Of a stretch of 64,000 nt of DNA, positions 21,132 to 32,540 are shown in pieces. Both the position numbers and the translations under genes were made by a program. The notes beneath the pieces are model-generated. The model made no database searches and had not been told where the DNA came from. It saw only the letters and a list, made by a program, of their open reading frames with translations. Each line of letters opens with the position of its first letter. Position 1 is the first letter of the stretch. The stretch covers positions 37,289,088-37,353,087 of the forward strand of contig CM061919.1 of NCBI GenBank assembly GCA_031002005.1, given 5' to 3'. The stretch comes from Vandiemenella viatica (lineage: Eukaryota > Arthropoda > Insecta > Orthoptera > Morabidae).

Positions 21132-23187
21132 ATTCCTCTGTGGTTATAGAATTATACTGACCATAACGTGTGTTTCTAACCATTGTTTTAGGGCTTATGC
21201 ACTATCCCATTCCACTGTGCTGTTTACTGCTGTTTGTGTTGGCATACGAACTGTGTTTCTTACGTTTTTTACTATATGCACTTCGGGGTAAAAATCATTT
21301 AATGGAGAGGGTGCTGAGCGGGTGTGCCAGAGAAGCAAAGTACATGGGTACAATCCCACAGTCAGGCTATAGTGGTGTAGTATGAAGTCCACATTTTTTG
21401 TACATCAAATGCAGGGTGAAAAGGAGGGTAGCTAGATTTATTAGTGGAAAACATTCAACAAGTGACATAATAAAGGAGCTGGGCTGGATGTGAATGGAAG
21501 ATATGAAGAGAGCTATATATGGCGTATAATGATGTTAGAATGGATATTGGTAGAATAATTCTGAGTGGTGTATGGAGCCTAAGTTGACCATGACCACAAT
21601 CTGGCATTAGACTTTAGGTAATGAGGCCTGAGTGGATAAAATATCCAAACACGCACTTTCACATATGAATGACCTAACAATTTACGATTGTTTAAGTATG
21701 TGCGCTATCTTCGGCGTAATTGAACTAGTGTCTGCACCTATGGTGATGTTTTGGATACTTGTCAATGTGTAGGGATCTACTATGAAAAATTTGGGTTATG
21801 ATGTCTGTTTGATGACCATGAAACTATCAGTTAGCTAAGAGCATTATGCTAACTTTATCGCGTGTGATGAGTTGTTTTCCATACTTTTGTATGTGAATGA
21901 ATTTTTAAAATTAGGTGTTTGTCGCGGCTATCTTAACTTTCCAGTCTACCGTGTATTATTACTGGCACAGTGCTGTCGTTACACATGACAAATTTCAACG
22001 ACCATCCAAAATTCTAGTATTTCCAGCATATCAGGCTTTTTTTGGAGCCCGTCGATGTCATTGTCATTAGAGGTGAGAAAGGATGTATGGCAAGGAACGG
22101 TGAGGAATTCGGCCATGGACTTTTGAAGGTCTCTTTCCCTGTATTCGTCTGGAGTGATTTCAGGAATCCAAGCACTCTTCCATTTCACTGTTCTGTTTAC
22201 AGTTTGCTGCCGTTAGTTTTTGGGGTACGAAGTGGTACTAGGGGCACATGTTACTGGATGGCTTGTGGTTATGTGGGTGACATGAGATGATGCTGATGTG
22301 AACAGTTTCGTACTAGTGTACATGCTGCTAGATGGCAAAGATGGCTGATGTGTCTCAGAGGCAAGGCGATGCTAATGTGAACAGTTTGGTACCTGGGGTA
22401 ACTGTTATGATGGATTTTTTCTGGTTACATGGTTAATATCGAATCCACAGTTTTTGGAATTGAAATTCTGTGTGCGAGAGTAGGCAGCTATAGTGTAAAT
22501 ATGGTGATATCTTTCTTTCACTCGTCTGTCCGCAAGTAGGATGTGTAGTTCATTTCCACCACTAATGTGTGTGTGTTTTGTGACGTATGCAGCTGTGTGT
22601 GAGCATCCAGAGTACGGCATTGCAACCTGTGTAAAGAAAGGCTCTTGAATCTACTCGTGCCTTTGTGGTGCTAGGGGCACATGTTACTAGATGGCTTGTT
22701 GTTATGTGGTTGATATGAGATGATGCTGATATGAACAGTTTCGTACGGCAGATGAAATGTAAGGGGAGTTCTGCTTTTCAGTCAGTCATGAGGCAAGAGA
22801 GTACTGCACCACTTTTTCGTTTCCATGATTGGTGCCGGTAGTTGTGCTGAACTCGCTGTTGTTGTGGGTATGTATCATGTTCCAGAACTCGAAAAGTGGT
22901 TGTTTTTCCAACCTTTGTCTGTGAATGAATTTTAATTTAGGCGTTTGTCGAGGCTATCGTTAACTTCTCCGTCTACCGTGTGTTATTACTGGCATATTGC
23001 TATCGTTACACATGAGCAATTTCAACGACCATCCAGAATTCTAGTATTTCCAGCATATTAGCCTTTTTTTCGGTCTTTGTGCTCCGTCGATGCCATCGTC
23101 ATTATCTGTGAGAAAGGATGAAGTGCAAGGAATGTTGAGGAATTCGGCCATGGACTTTTAAAGGTCTCTTTCCCAGCTTTCACGTTG

Positions 23188-23288
23188 AGTGATTTCAGGA
23201 ACCCATGGAAAACCGAAATCAGGATGGCTGGATGGGGGATTCGAACCCATGTCCTCCCGAATACTGATCCTACCAGCGGTACCTTCAT
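23188..23288 (-). repeat. tRNA-derived SINE, partial
   Basis: The minus strand gives an exact B box GGTTCGAATCC inside GGGAGGACATGGGTTCGAAT, followed by CCATCCTGATTTCGGTTTTC and CATGGGTTCCTGAAATCACT. This is the head-body junction of a SINE common in orthopteroid genomes (recalled pattern). The same unit recurs at about 24230, 24740 and 25400, and its body matches a LINE tail at 55930-56030. Confidence 0.7.
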
Positions 23289-24124
23289 TGGCGATTCGTG
23301 TTAAAGGAACCTCATCAGTGCGCAGCCCGCAGTGACCGGCGTCTTGACAGTTAAAAAGAAGTTGGGCTACCTAGTTTCGAGATGATATACAGAGTTTGTG
23401 GACATTTTAGCTAGTAAAGTGCTACGTGCAAAAACCGATTGACATGCATATTAATAATGTTCGTGTAGCTCAATGGAAAATAACTTATTGCTTGTAATAA
23501 TTTACTAATATCTGATGAGGTTAATGATATAGTAATTAAAAATTTGGGTGTTGATGGTACTACTTGTACGTGAGAAGAATAAATAAAAACATAGTGTGTT
23601 TAATTCATTTTTGTTTCATTTCATCCACCACACATTACAACATTACAATATTACATTACATTGTTTTGTATGTTCATGTTGGTATTATAGAACAGTCTCA
23701 AGAATAACTTTGTCTGATCAATCAGAGCATGTCAGCTCAGTGTTACAGATCAAAAAGTGGTGACCGTCTGCTAAAAAGTTATTTTTAGAAGTTAATTTTT
23801 GGTAACTAAACAATTAATTAATTATAATAGTTTGATATATCAACAACACATTACAAAATGCTAGGAAAAAATTACAGGTTTGGCAATAACAATTTTCAAC
23901 AGTAAGCAACCGCTCTCACATTCGAATCCCCCACCTTTTATCAATTTTGACTATGTGAACTGCAGAGTATCCATGGTGGCACAGAATTTATACTCAGCCA
24001 GGTACGGTAAATTGTATTGTGGAAAGTACTCGAGTCCAAGAATCATCTATGACGCATTCCAATCTTAATGTACTGCATGTCGAGACGAAAATATTCTTGC
24101 TCGACCTACATATTGAGCCGCAGC
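23289..24124. other. no recognisable feature
   Basis: AT-rich DNA with an ATTACA-rich stretch near 23630-23660. No coding frame with recognisable motifs and no element ends seen. Confidence 0.5.
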
Positions 24125-25540
24125 CTGTATAAAATAAAAGAGTCTGGAAAATTATCACCTATTCACATTAATTCCAAGAGCCAGTTTTCGAGAGAAACAG
24201 TATACCCAAATTAACTCCAAAATTCTAGTATTTCCAGCATATCAAGCTTTTTCTTGGATTGATTTCAGGAAACCATGGAAACCGAAATAATGATGGCCTG
24301 ACGTACATTCGAACCCATGTCCTCCCGAAAGCTCACCCACCACGCTCGGTGCTGACTACTGTTAGGAATGTTAAGGGAACACCCAAAAATAGCCTGCAAA
24401 CGTGGACTAAGTGACTGCTGGTGTATATATCGCTGAGGTAAGAAAACGTTTACCATAGTATCTGCCACATGTCATAGTGAATCCTTGAAAACATTTCTCA
24501 GTCTAACCCGTCTTCAGTGTCAAACACAGAATTAGATAGAGCTGTGAATGTGAATGCATTGGTGTGTGATTATAATATTCTATACCCATACTCGGTGGAA
24601 TAATGCAAATTGCATTTGTATAAAATAAAAGAGTCTGGAAAATAATCACCTATTCACATTAATTCCAAGAGACAGTTTTCAGAGAAACAGTATACTCAAG
24701 TTAACTCCAAAATTCTAGTATTTCCAGCATATCAAGCTTTTTCTTGGAGTGATTTCAGGAAACTATGGTAAACCGAAATCATGATGACCTGACGTACATT
24801 CGAACCCATGTCCTCCCGATAGCTCTCCTACCACGCTCGGTGCTGACTACTGTTACTACCCAAAAATAGCCTGCAAACTTGGACTAAGTGTCTGCTGCTG
24901 TATATATCGCTGAGGTAAGAAAACGTTTACTATAGTATCTTCCACATGTCATAGTGAATCCTTGAAAACATTTCTCAGTCTAACCCGGCTTCGGTGTCAA
25001 ACACAGAATTGGATAGACCTGTGTTGGTCGCCCGAGGGGATGCTGCTTTCATCACCGCGTCAGAATTGCGGACAGCCAAGCGTCGGTTAGCGGTACATGC
25101 CGAAATAGCTATATGCACCGCAGGGATGCGTCAGAATTGAGGACAGCGACGCGTCAGAATTGCGGACAGCCGAGTGCTGGTTAGCTGTACACCTAGAAAT
25201 AGCTATATGCCCGCGGGGATCGTGGCCGAGCTCCGCTGAATACACAGATAGACCCATACTTGGAGGAATAATGCAAATTGCATGTGTATAAAATAAAAGA
25301 GCCTGGAAAATTATCACACATTCACATTAATTCCAAGAGACAGTTTTCGAGAGAAACAATATACCCAAGTTAACTCCAAAATTCTAGTATTTCCAGCATA
25401 TCAAGCTTTTTCTTGGAGTGATTTCAGAAAACCATGGAAAACCGAAATCATGATGATCTGATGTCCATTCGAACCCATGTCCTCCCGAAAGCTCTCCTAC
25501 CACGCTCGGTGCTGACTATTGTTAGGATTGTTAATTAAAA
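24125..25540. repeat. three direct repeats (~230-bp core) each holding a SINE piece
   Basis: The core runs from AAAATAAAAGAGTCTGGAAA through AATTCTAGTATTTCCAGCAT, CTTTTTCTTGGA-TGATTTCAG, the SINE B-box segment ATTCGAACCCATGTCCTCCC and CCACGCTCGGTGCTGACTA. Copies start near 24130, 24618 and 25287, so the period is about 490 then 670 bp. The longer second spacer contains an internal repeat of GCGTCAGAATTG(C/A)GGACAGC (25060, 25128, 25150). Confidence 0.85.
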
Positions 25541-27283
25541 TACATACATACAGTAAAAAAATTAGGTTCATATAACTTAACAGTCAATAGAATTGTGTGA
25601 TTACTATATGTATTCTTTCGCGATGAAAATAATATGACGCGTCTTACTTGGATGCCCGGTGCTTGTGACGTCCTTAATATTAAAGAAGGTGTATGCTAAT
25701 TAACGAGCAATACGGAATCGCCTGATGATCCGTTATACTCCTGCGGAATTGAGTTCAATGCTTTGCACTGTACGGCTGTGACGTCACACACAAATTGAGG
25801 TCTCGGGCTGCACCCCACAAGCCGCCGTCCGGATCCTGGGAAAAGTGGGTCACCGAATAACGGTTAAAATCATAGCTCCATCCTTTATATACTACTCATA
25901 AATAAAAAACTTTTTGAAAAACTTGACAACTTTCTGCACTTTTTTGAAAGAATTATTTCTAGTAATTACCTCAGTACGTGGATGATCCAGTGTTACGGTC
26001 ACGCTTTGTGCTTCAATTGTGGCGTCCAGGTATTCGTGGTCCACGTCCGAGTCATAGTTGTTTCTGTGTGCTCAATTTGTATCAGTGAGTTTTTTTAGGG
26101 GGAAGGGGGGGAGGGGTATAAAACGTCGACTACTGCCAATTGTGTGCTGTGTGATAAGTACATTTGCAGGTACCAAGGCAAAACGTTTTCCTTGACGCTT
26201 GTTCCGACAGATCTTTTGCCGATAACATCAGATTCAACAGCAACACCAAAGCTTGTCAGTCGTTCTTTGGCCAAAAAGATGCAATGCTCCGTGGTGCAGT
26301 TTGCTGTATTCTAAGCAAACTGATATTAAAATTTGTTTCTTTGCGGTGAACGTAATGTAGGTGATTTTTTTTTTTTTTTTTTTTTGGAACGTACACTCAT
26401 CAAACAACGAAAATCTTTGCCATTTTTTCATGAAATATTCAAACTGAACAATTATGTGAACTTTTAAGGTATTTGAAAACTATGTTGTCATAGATCTGAT
26501 AGAATTAGCAGAATTAGGAAATTGAAATCCACTTTTTGAAAAGAAATATCTCAAATACAATGAAGTACAGTTTATGACATAAACGTTTTAACACATCGTT
26601 TATTCAATATATTTTGAAATAGCTGTCAAAAATCAAACGTTCTTTTTGTATTGTTTCAACTTCCTACTCAGAAAGAACTCTAATTACATCTTTTTTGCGT
26701 GTGCGAGCTAGTGTGGGAGCTAGTTTTGCAATAGGATGACATAACTCAAATAACAATAATGCACACAACAAAAACAAACTGGAGTTCTTAAAAAAAAAAA
26801 AACGTAAAAGAGAATGTATTTACTAATGATCACAAACGATATAAACACACATTTGTTGCTGTGAGTCAAATGTCAACTTGACGGGTACAGGTGAAGGGGG
26901 CGACACAACCTGTAGAGAACGAGTCGGACCAGAAAGTGACTATAGGGAGACAAGGTGACGAAGACTGAATCATGTTTTCTCCCCATTTTACGGATTGCGG
27001 ATCCGCTTAATTAGGTACTGGATCCACCAGACTGTCAAATGATGCGGGATCCCGCATTGCTGGACTGCAATCCCTAGCTAAAGTTTAAGTAAGTCATCGG
27101 TTGATATATATAAAAAAAAAAAAAAAATCACGAAGTTTGTACCAATGATACAACTTAAATTTTTTTGATTATGAAGTTGCACTATGGTATACAATATGGA
27201 AGGACAAGGGTATGACAAAAGAAAATCTTAGAGTAGTAGACCTTACTAAAGAGTTAAATGAGACTGAAATATCATAGAGAATC
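25541..27283. other. no recognisable gene; homopolymer tracts
   Basis: Holds a G-rich stretch (26098-26115), a poly-T run (about 26366-26385) and poly-A runs (26790, 27111). A 61-codon open frame at 26164-26349 has no motif I know. Confidence 0.5.
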
Positions 27284-27291
27284 ATCTAAAG

Positions 27292-27553
27292 CAGCGGTTC
27301 CCAAATGATGGTCCGCGGAACCCTGGGATTCCGTGGAAGAGTCACAGGGGTTCCATGTTCCGTCCGATAATGAAATGTTCGTTGAAATGAGTCATAACCG
27401 AGCCGTGGGAAGGCTATCATTGTTCTGCCTCCGTATGTGACGACTTCCCGATGCGAGACTGGTTTTTCAGCTTATGCTTATAAAAATGAGGATCCGCCAA
27501 ATAATGTATGATCAATTAGGGTTCCGTGGCCAAAAAGAAATTGGGAACCGCTG
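27292..27553. mobile_element. hAT MITE, 262 bp, perfect TSD
   Basis: Ends CAGCGGTTCCCAAAT and ATTGGGAACCGCTG are inverted repeats of the hAT type (CAGNGGTTC). The 8-bp duplication ATCTAAAG flanks both sides exactly (27284-27291 and 27554-27561). No coding capacity. The target TSD sits in AT-rich unassigned DNA. Confidence 0.95.
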
Positions 27554-27561
27554 ATCTAAAG

Positions 27562-27835
27562 TATCTGTGTATGCTTGGTATTACAAAGAAACCTTTTACA
27601 GGAAAATTGTGATAAAATTGCAGATGAAGTATCTCGAAAATTATTAGACCCTATTAGTGTAACTATAAATATTAATTAATTAATTAAAATATAATAATAT
27701 TAATTAATTAATATAATATATATGCATTACATTAATAAAGGTTTTTGTAGCATGTATATTATCAGGTTTCTCTTGCCTGTCCCACCCTCAACAAAATCCT
27801 GGCTACGCCCTTGAGCGTATGCTGTTCATAGATTG
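27562..27835. other. AT-rich, TTAATTAA repeats
   Basis: Contains a run of ATTAATTAAT motifs at 27667-27715. Near 27786-27810 the text CAAAATCCTGGCTACGCCCTTG resembles the end of a hAT-type non-autonomous element, but no partner end was found. Confidence 0.5.
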
Positions 27836-28053
27836 CAAGTTTGCTGTGAAAAAATGGTGGAAAATATCGTACTTTAGATTTTTCCAGACTGCAGCACCAT
27901 CTGTTGTTGAAAATTGTAACTAATTTCGAAAGTTTGTCTGCCTGAAAATTTACTGTTGTTCCAAGCATATTGCAACAAACGGTGTATTTCTATCGCTGCC
28001 CGTTTAGTTTTTATTGATTTTTTAAATATACCGGTCATTTCTGAAATACCCTG
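27836..28053 (+). mobile_element. IS630-type long-TIR element, 3' end
   Basis: Reads MVENIVL and a stop (about 27851-27873), consistent with a transposase C-terminus, then CAGCACCATCTGTTGTTGAA, CTAATTTCGAAAGTTTGTCT, GTTCCAAGCATATTGCAAC, ATTTCTATCGCTGCCCGTTT and ends AAATACCCTG before TA (28054-28055). It is the inverse complement of the 13804 terminus without the P-like insertion. Inserted in a hAT coding sequence right after EGNSTGCNI. Confidence 0.7.
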
Positions 28054-28055
28054 TA

Positions 28056-28570
28056 TATTGCACCCTGTTGAGTTCCCTTCTAAAGCTGGTATGCATAGCA
28101 CAGTACTTACAATTTTTTCTTGTTTATCGTCATAAAATGTAACAGTGTGATATCATTTTGTATTAGCATCATTGCTTCCATCTGTAGCCATTGAAAGTGG
28201 ACTATTCTGAACACTTTTAACAACTTCCTATATTATGTAAGTTGTTTTAGTGCGACCACATCCATATTTTTTCGCTACTTCTGATGAAGGAAAAATCTTC
28301 CTGAATAAGGCACCTGCATGGTCAGCTGCACTTTGTGGGATATTGTGTTCCATCAAAAATGAAGTAAACAAACAGTCCGCTTTAATCACATCCAAATTAG
28401 AATTTCCTGATTTTGCGAAAAACGTATTGATTTTGTGATTCTTTTCTTTTGATTTTAAACACGCAATGTGTTTACCACACTTAATGTGATATGCCAAATC
28501 ATTTCTTCCGCTATGTGCTATATTTATATCACTACCACACGCTGTACAAAACGCAAATTTTATCCCTTTT
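28056..28570 (-). pseudogene. hAT transposase N-terminal half (BED-like finger to first Asp)
   Basis: The minus strand gives FCTACGSDINIAHSGRNDLA then YHIKCGKHIACLKSKEKNH, a BED-type zinc finger (Cys, Cys, His, His). Next come LFTSFLMEHNIPQSAADHAG, KIFPSSEVAKKYGCGRTKTT and, after a stop at about 28238, SPLSMATDGSNDAN, the first catalytic Asp region, then VSTVLCIPALEGNSTG. A second stop follows DANTK. The rest is cut off by the IS630 end at 28053. It resembles the kind of hAT whose C-terminus is found at 30311, but that piece lies on the wrong side to be the same copy. Confidence 0.85.
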
Positions 28571-28635
28571 CTTTATTTTTATTATGCACGGAATCTCTAT
28601 GGAATACGCTTTCATAAATGTCTGGAAATATTGCT

Positions 28636-28850
28636 TCTTAAACGGGCCATACACGTTACGACGGTCGCGCGGACCGTCCCACGGACTTCGGTCGTATGCG
28701 ACAAATCCGAACGTGAATGAGCTGGTCGTAAAGCGGAATGTACGACCAAGGTCATGTCGCAGATCCGTTGAAATTGTCATGGAACCTTGCGACACGACAC
28801 GCTCCGGTCGTATACGATCGCACCGGTCGTAACGGTCCATGCGACCAAGC
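28636..28850. repeat. GC-rich palindromic element, probable MITE
   Basis: An isolated 215-bp GC-rich block in AT-rich DNA, dense in GGTCGT/ACGACC motifs. Left GGCCATACACGTTACGACGG and right GGTCGTAACGGTCCATGCGA have matching inverted cores (CGTTACGAC / GTCGTAACG). No ORF. I could not define exact ends or a duplication. Confidence 0.5.
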
Positions 28851-29259
28851 TATCAGAACCAGGTAAAAAATTGACATTTTTACTTTTTTGAGTGAAAAAT
28901 AATCTACAAACTTTCCTCATTATAATTATATACAGTTTATTGGGTATAATACATTTCTTCAGTGTGTTATTGACGGTTTTCATTAATCCTACACTCAGAC
29001 GCCACACCTACTTGATTTTTCTCAAAACTCGAAAATTTCTATGTTATGTACCTTTTCTCAGGAATCGAATGTTAAATTAACATGAAATTTTGCACCAATA
29101 CAGAAACTTATAAATCACGATATGTAAAGCAAAATAACAATCGAAGCAATAGCTAGTGAGTTGTAATATAATAAGTATCTGAAATATTTGTTAAAAATAG
29201 TTACATAATCTCAAATATAAAAATTATAAACCAGTTTCTTATCAACAATAAGATTACAT
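28851..29259. other. no recognisable feature
   Basis: AT-rich DNA. Open frames here are short and carry no motif. Confidence 0.5.
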
Positions 29260-29267
29260 CATACAAA

Positions 29268-29737
29268 CAAGGGCATATCCAGGATCAGAGCTAGAGGGGG
29301 GCAAGATGTGAACTAGGAGGGGGGGGGGGGAGAACTCATATTGGTTTCCAGGAAGTGGGGTGGGGGACTGAAACATGACGATTTATTACAAAATGAATCT
29401 CAAACATATTGAGAAAACTATTTTTTATTGATTAATATAGTAATACAACCACTTACTCTAAGGACCTACTATGTTCGCAACTCAGTTATAGTTTTTTATG
29501 TAAAAATTAATCGTCTCGCATTTCCAGAAAATTTTTCAATAACATTGTCAATATCTCACGGAGTTCTTTCACGAAATTTCGATACCCACTCATCCAGTCA
29601 ATGTTTCCTCTCCCAAAGTGCTCCTGAGTCAGTTCGTCACACGTCGAAGCGTAGCGTACTGAAGGCAAATTAATTTTTCATCGGGGGAGGGGGGGGGAGG
29701 CACCAGACCCCCCAGCCCCTTGCTGGATACGCCCATG
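29268..29737. mobile_element. hAT MITE, 470 bp, perfect TSD
   Basis: Ends CAAGGGCATATCCAGGA and the complement of CATGGGCGTATCCAGCA (13 of 17 match). Exact 8-bp duplication CATACAAA at 29260-29267 and 29738-29745. G-rich runs lie just inside both ends (29318-29330 and 29684-29699). No coding capacity. Confidence 0.9.
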
Positions 29738-29745
29738 CATACAAA

Positions 29746-30310
29746 TTTTATTAAATTATCTATAGTAATATCAGAAAAAAGGTACATAACTAGGAGCCTG
29801 TTGTTTAATTTATTTATTTTTTGCTTGTTCATATGTGAATATTAATGAAAATATAGTATATATTTTAATGATATTAAGCAGACACTAAAAGAGACAATAG
29901 GACGACTGTGCTGAAATTTTGTAGAACCATCTATGCGACAAGTTGTAATGTATGAGTGGTAATAAGACTGTATTTACAACCGTCGTGACGTGTATGGTCT
30001 ACTCATAGTTACACGGTGTACACAATCTATCAACCAACCAAACAACGCTCGCTGCAGAGACAATACAAGCACGCGGGACTCTCCGGAACTCGGAAGCAGT
30101 GTAGCCAACCCTAAAATCTAACTGATGGTAAAATTTATAAAATTATGGTAGATTTTCCGAAATTATGTTGCAATTTATATTTAAAATACGGTAAAAAATT
30201 AAATGTTACTACAGCAAAAAAGTAAATGCCAGAATTTAAAAAAAAATCTATTTTTAATCTGAATCAGATAGTCTAATTGTAATATCATCATTTTTATACA
30301 TATCAATATT
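29746..30310. other. no recognisable feature
   Basis: AT-rich. A less AT-rich patch at 30000-30110 shows no coding motif. Confidence 0.5.
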
Positions 30311-31816
30311 TTATTTTTGTATCATAGCGTTAGTAGGTTTAAAATCGATGCAGTTATTCCAGTGCCGCTGTATTGCCTGCTGCGAAAAATGATTTCCCTT
30401 TATGGATTTTGTTATGAGTTTATTGCGCTTTTTTGTTTTAATGTCATTTACTTTACTGAACACTCGTTCACACTCAGCATTCGATTGTGGTAAGCTCAAA
30501 ATAGCCAACATAAAGTTCAGCAAGTGGTTAAAATAAGCGTCGCTATCTCTGTATTTTTCGGTTAGTTAGGCTACCTGAAAAAATAAAGAATGTATACTAT
30601 AAAACCGTTAAAACAATTACTTACTTAGCAATATTAACACTTTATGGTTATTTGAAAATTTACCTGATGCCAAAACCTGTCAGGTGGTTGACTAGAGTTC
30701 AAATCCTTGAGGTAAAAGGGCAACTTCCGACTTCTTGTTGATGTTGCAATGAATTTGGAGCAATTCTTGGCAGAAGGTTATAACAGACTCAAATCTAAAA
30801 TGTAATTGTATTTTATATATTGGTAGTAAGTTAGAGTTGGTTGAATATGATCTGGTATGTTTGTTTCACAATTAACTGTAAATCAGTGTAGCCTATATAG
30901 ACTTTTTTTTATGGAAAGAAATTATTTAAAGGCCATTTAATATGTTTAAGAACTGAACTGTGCAAGAGAATTTCTTAAATTTCTATAATTCCAAGTATTA
31001 ATGCAAAAATGATTTCTGTGAATAATTTTGTGTTTAGGTATCTTTAATTTCCATTTCTGACCATTTTGTAATGATGTTGAATGACTATGTATTAATTCTG
31101 ATTGTTTTTAATATGTTTCATTCTTTAAGTAATTTTCAAAGTTCGAGAAATCTCTGTCGGAATCTTTTGAAGTGTTCTAAAAAATTCGATAGAGCCTATA
31201 TAAAGAAATCAGCAGAAGGACAGTAGTAATTTAAACAGACTCAATTTACGACAGCGAAGTACTGTATTGTCTGTGGAAAAAGTTTAGTATGCAATCTCTG
31301 GATTTTATTAATGCATTTAACCTGAATCGTTATCATGTTTGAAAATAAAAACACGTCTAAACTGAAATACATTGTGGAAAACTTAAGTATCGTATTAATT
31401 AAACCACCAAGAATCTTATAATGCTCTTCCCTGTCGTTGGAAATTACTCTCTCTATATCATATTTTGCTATTTGTGTCATATTCTTATCATTAAAAGAGT
31501 ATCGTTTACGGATGCCTACACAAGCCTTAATAATAAAATTTTTACACATCATTATCAGAGTGAACTTTCTATCTTCACTTTTAATCGAGTTTTTTTTCCG
31601 ACACCTAAACCGAGACATATGTCATCCAAGCCTTTATGATGTCTTTCTTCTGTTGGGTCTAGGGTTTCTACAGCAGCCGGACTTAAATAGTTTCTCTGTA
31701 AAACCGATAGTGACAGCTCTTTATACAGTGTCATTTTCTCATCCAGTTTAGTAATTAAAACAGATTCGCTTTGATAATAACTATTTAATGCTGTAAATTT
31801 TGGCAAAATCCAAGCC
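30311..31816 (-). pseudogene. hAT transposase C-terminal half with a visible intron
   Basis: 31816-31241 holds KFTALNSYYQSESVLITKLD, ERHHKGLDDICLGLGVGKKT and, after a frame change, CKNFIIKACVGIRKRYSFND (central hAT region). An exon at about 30780-30664 reads FIATSTRSRKLPFYLKDLNS then RFWHQ and stops at a splice donor. 30574-30311 carries the dimerisation domain: YRDSDAYFNHLLNFMLAILS, LPQSNAECERVFSKVNDIKT. The 89-bp interval 30575-30663 has GT..TTTTTTCAG ends on the minus strand and fits an intron joining HQ to VA. The first exon-2 codons include TAA (VA-stop-LTEKY), probably CAA in the ancestor. Dead copy; the upstream part is cut by the long-inverted-repeat element at 31817. Confidence 0.8.
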
Positions 31817-32540
31817 AAAAAAATAAAATAATTGTTTAAAAAAACATAAAAACCGCCTTAAAAAAAAGCACTAAATAATTTAAAATAACTTTATATCTTG
31901 CTGAGGAGAAAGTAAATCTAAATGGACAATATTTTACATTACTATCATTGAAATTTTTACATTAATTAGTTATTTTTGGAGTCGGTACCAACTGTCACAT
32001 CGCGAAGATCGAATTACTGAACTTCTTTTGGTGTTAGAGGGAAACGGGGAGTATGAACAAAAATTCCCAATATTTTACAGCATGACGTGAGGCAGATTGT
32101 GTTATTGTGGGAAAAGCTTAGGGAAACAAATTAACAGTATTTTAATCTGTGGCTCAGCCTTATTGATTATCCAGGCATATCTCTGGCGCTACAGTGTCAG
32201 TCGGTAGGCTGCATCATGCAGTAAACGATTTATAGTTAGAATAATATCAGCGTATCATCTGTATGTTTGTTTTGTTGAATCATGTTTCTAGCATTAATTG
32301 TAGGTAAGCAGTAAAATAATTTTTTATGTATTATTGTTTTTATCTTTTTGTTTTTCTTGCTTTCGCTGGCACCGACTCAAAAAATAACTAATTAATGTAA
32401 AAATTTCAATGATAGTAATGTAAAATATTGTCCATTTAGATTTAATTTCTCCTAAGAAAGATATAAAGTTATTTTAAAATTTTTAGTGCTTTTTTTTTAA
32501 GGCGGTTTTTATGTTTTTTTAAACAATTATTTTATTTTTA
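31817..32540. mobile_element. long-inverted-repeat (foldback-like) DNA element
   Basis: 31817-31988 and 32368-32540 are inverted copies of about 172 bp with a few mismatches: the left arm includes TAATTGTTTAAAAAAACATA, ACCGCCTTAAAAAAAAGCAC, AATGGACAATATTTTACATT and TTAATTAGTTATTTTTGGAG, all found complemented in the right arm. The 379-bp spacer has no ORF. Its left edge interrupts the hAT coding sequence. The family is not recognised; a target duplication is not clear. Confidence 0.85.

Larger units (their letters stand above)
18946..22960. repeat. degenerate ~0.5-kb tandem repeats with GT microsatellites
   Basis: No genes. Recurrent blocks: CCACTTTTTCG(C/T)T-TCC-TGATTGG/TTGGGCT (19745, 20215, 20720, 22810), GTACCTGGGGACATATGTTACTG-type (19995, 20490, 22390), a TGGCAAAGACATGACAC-type block, and ACTCGTCTGTCTGGATGTA-type (19860, 20338, 20840, 21030, 22518). 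Spacing varies around 450-600 bp and the copies are diverged and shuffled. Two GT runs are embedded. At 22000-22160 and 23015-23170 blocks of the neighbouring array (AATTCTAGTATTTCCAGCAT) appear. Confidence 0.7.

Noticed and set aside
27786..27810. MITE end (CTGGCTACGCCCTTG)
   Set aside because: Resembles a common hAT-type terminus but no matching inverted end or 8-bp duplication was found nearby.
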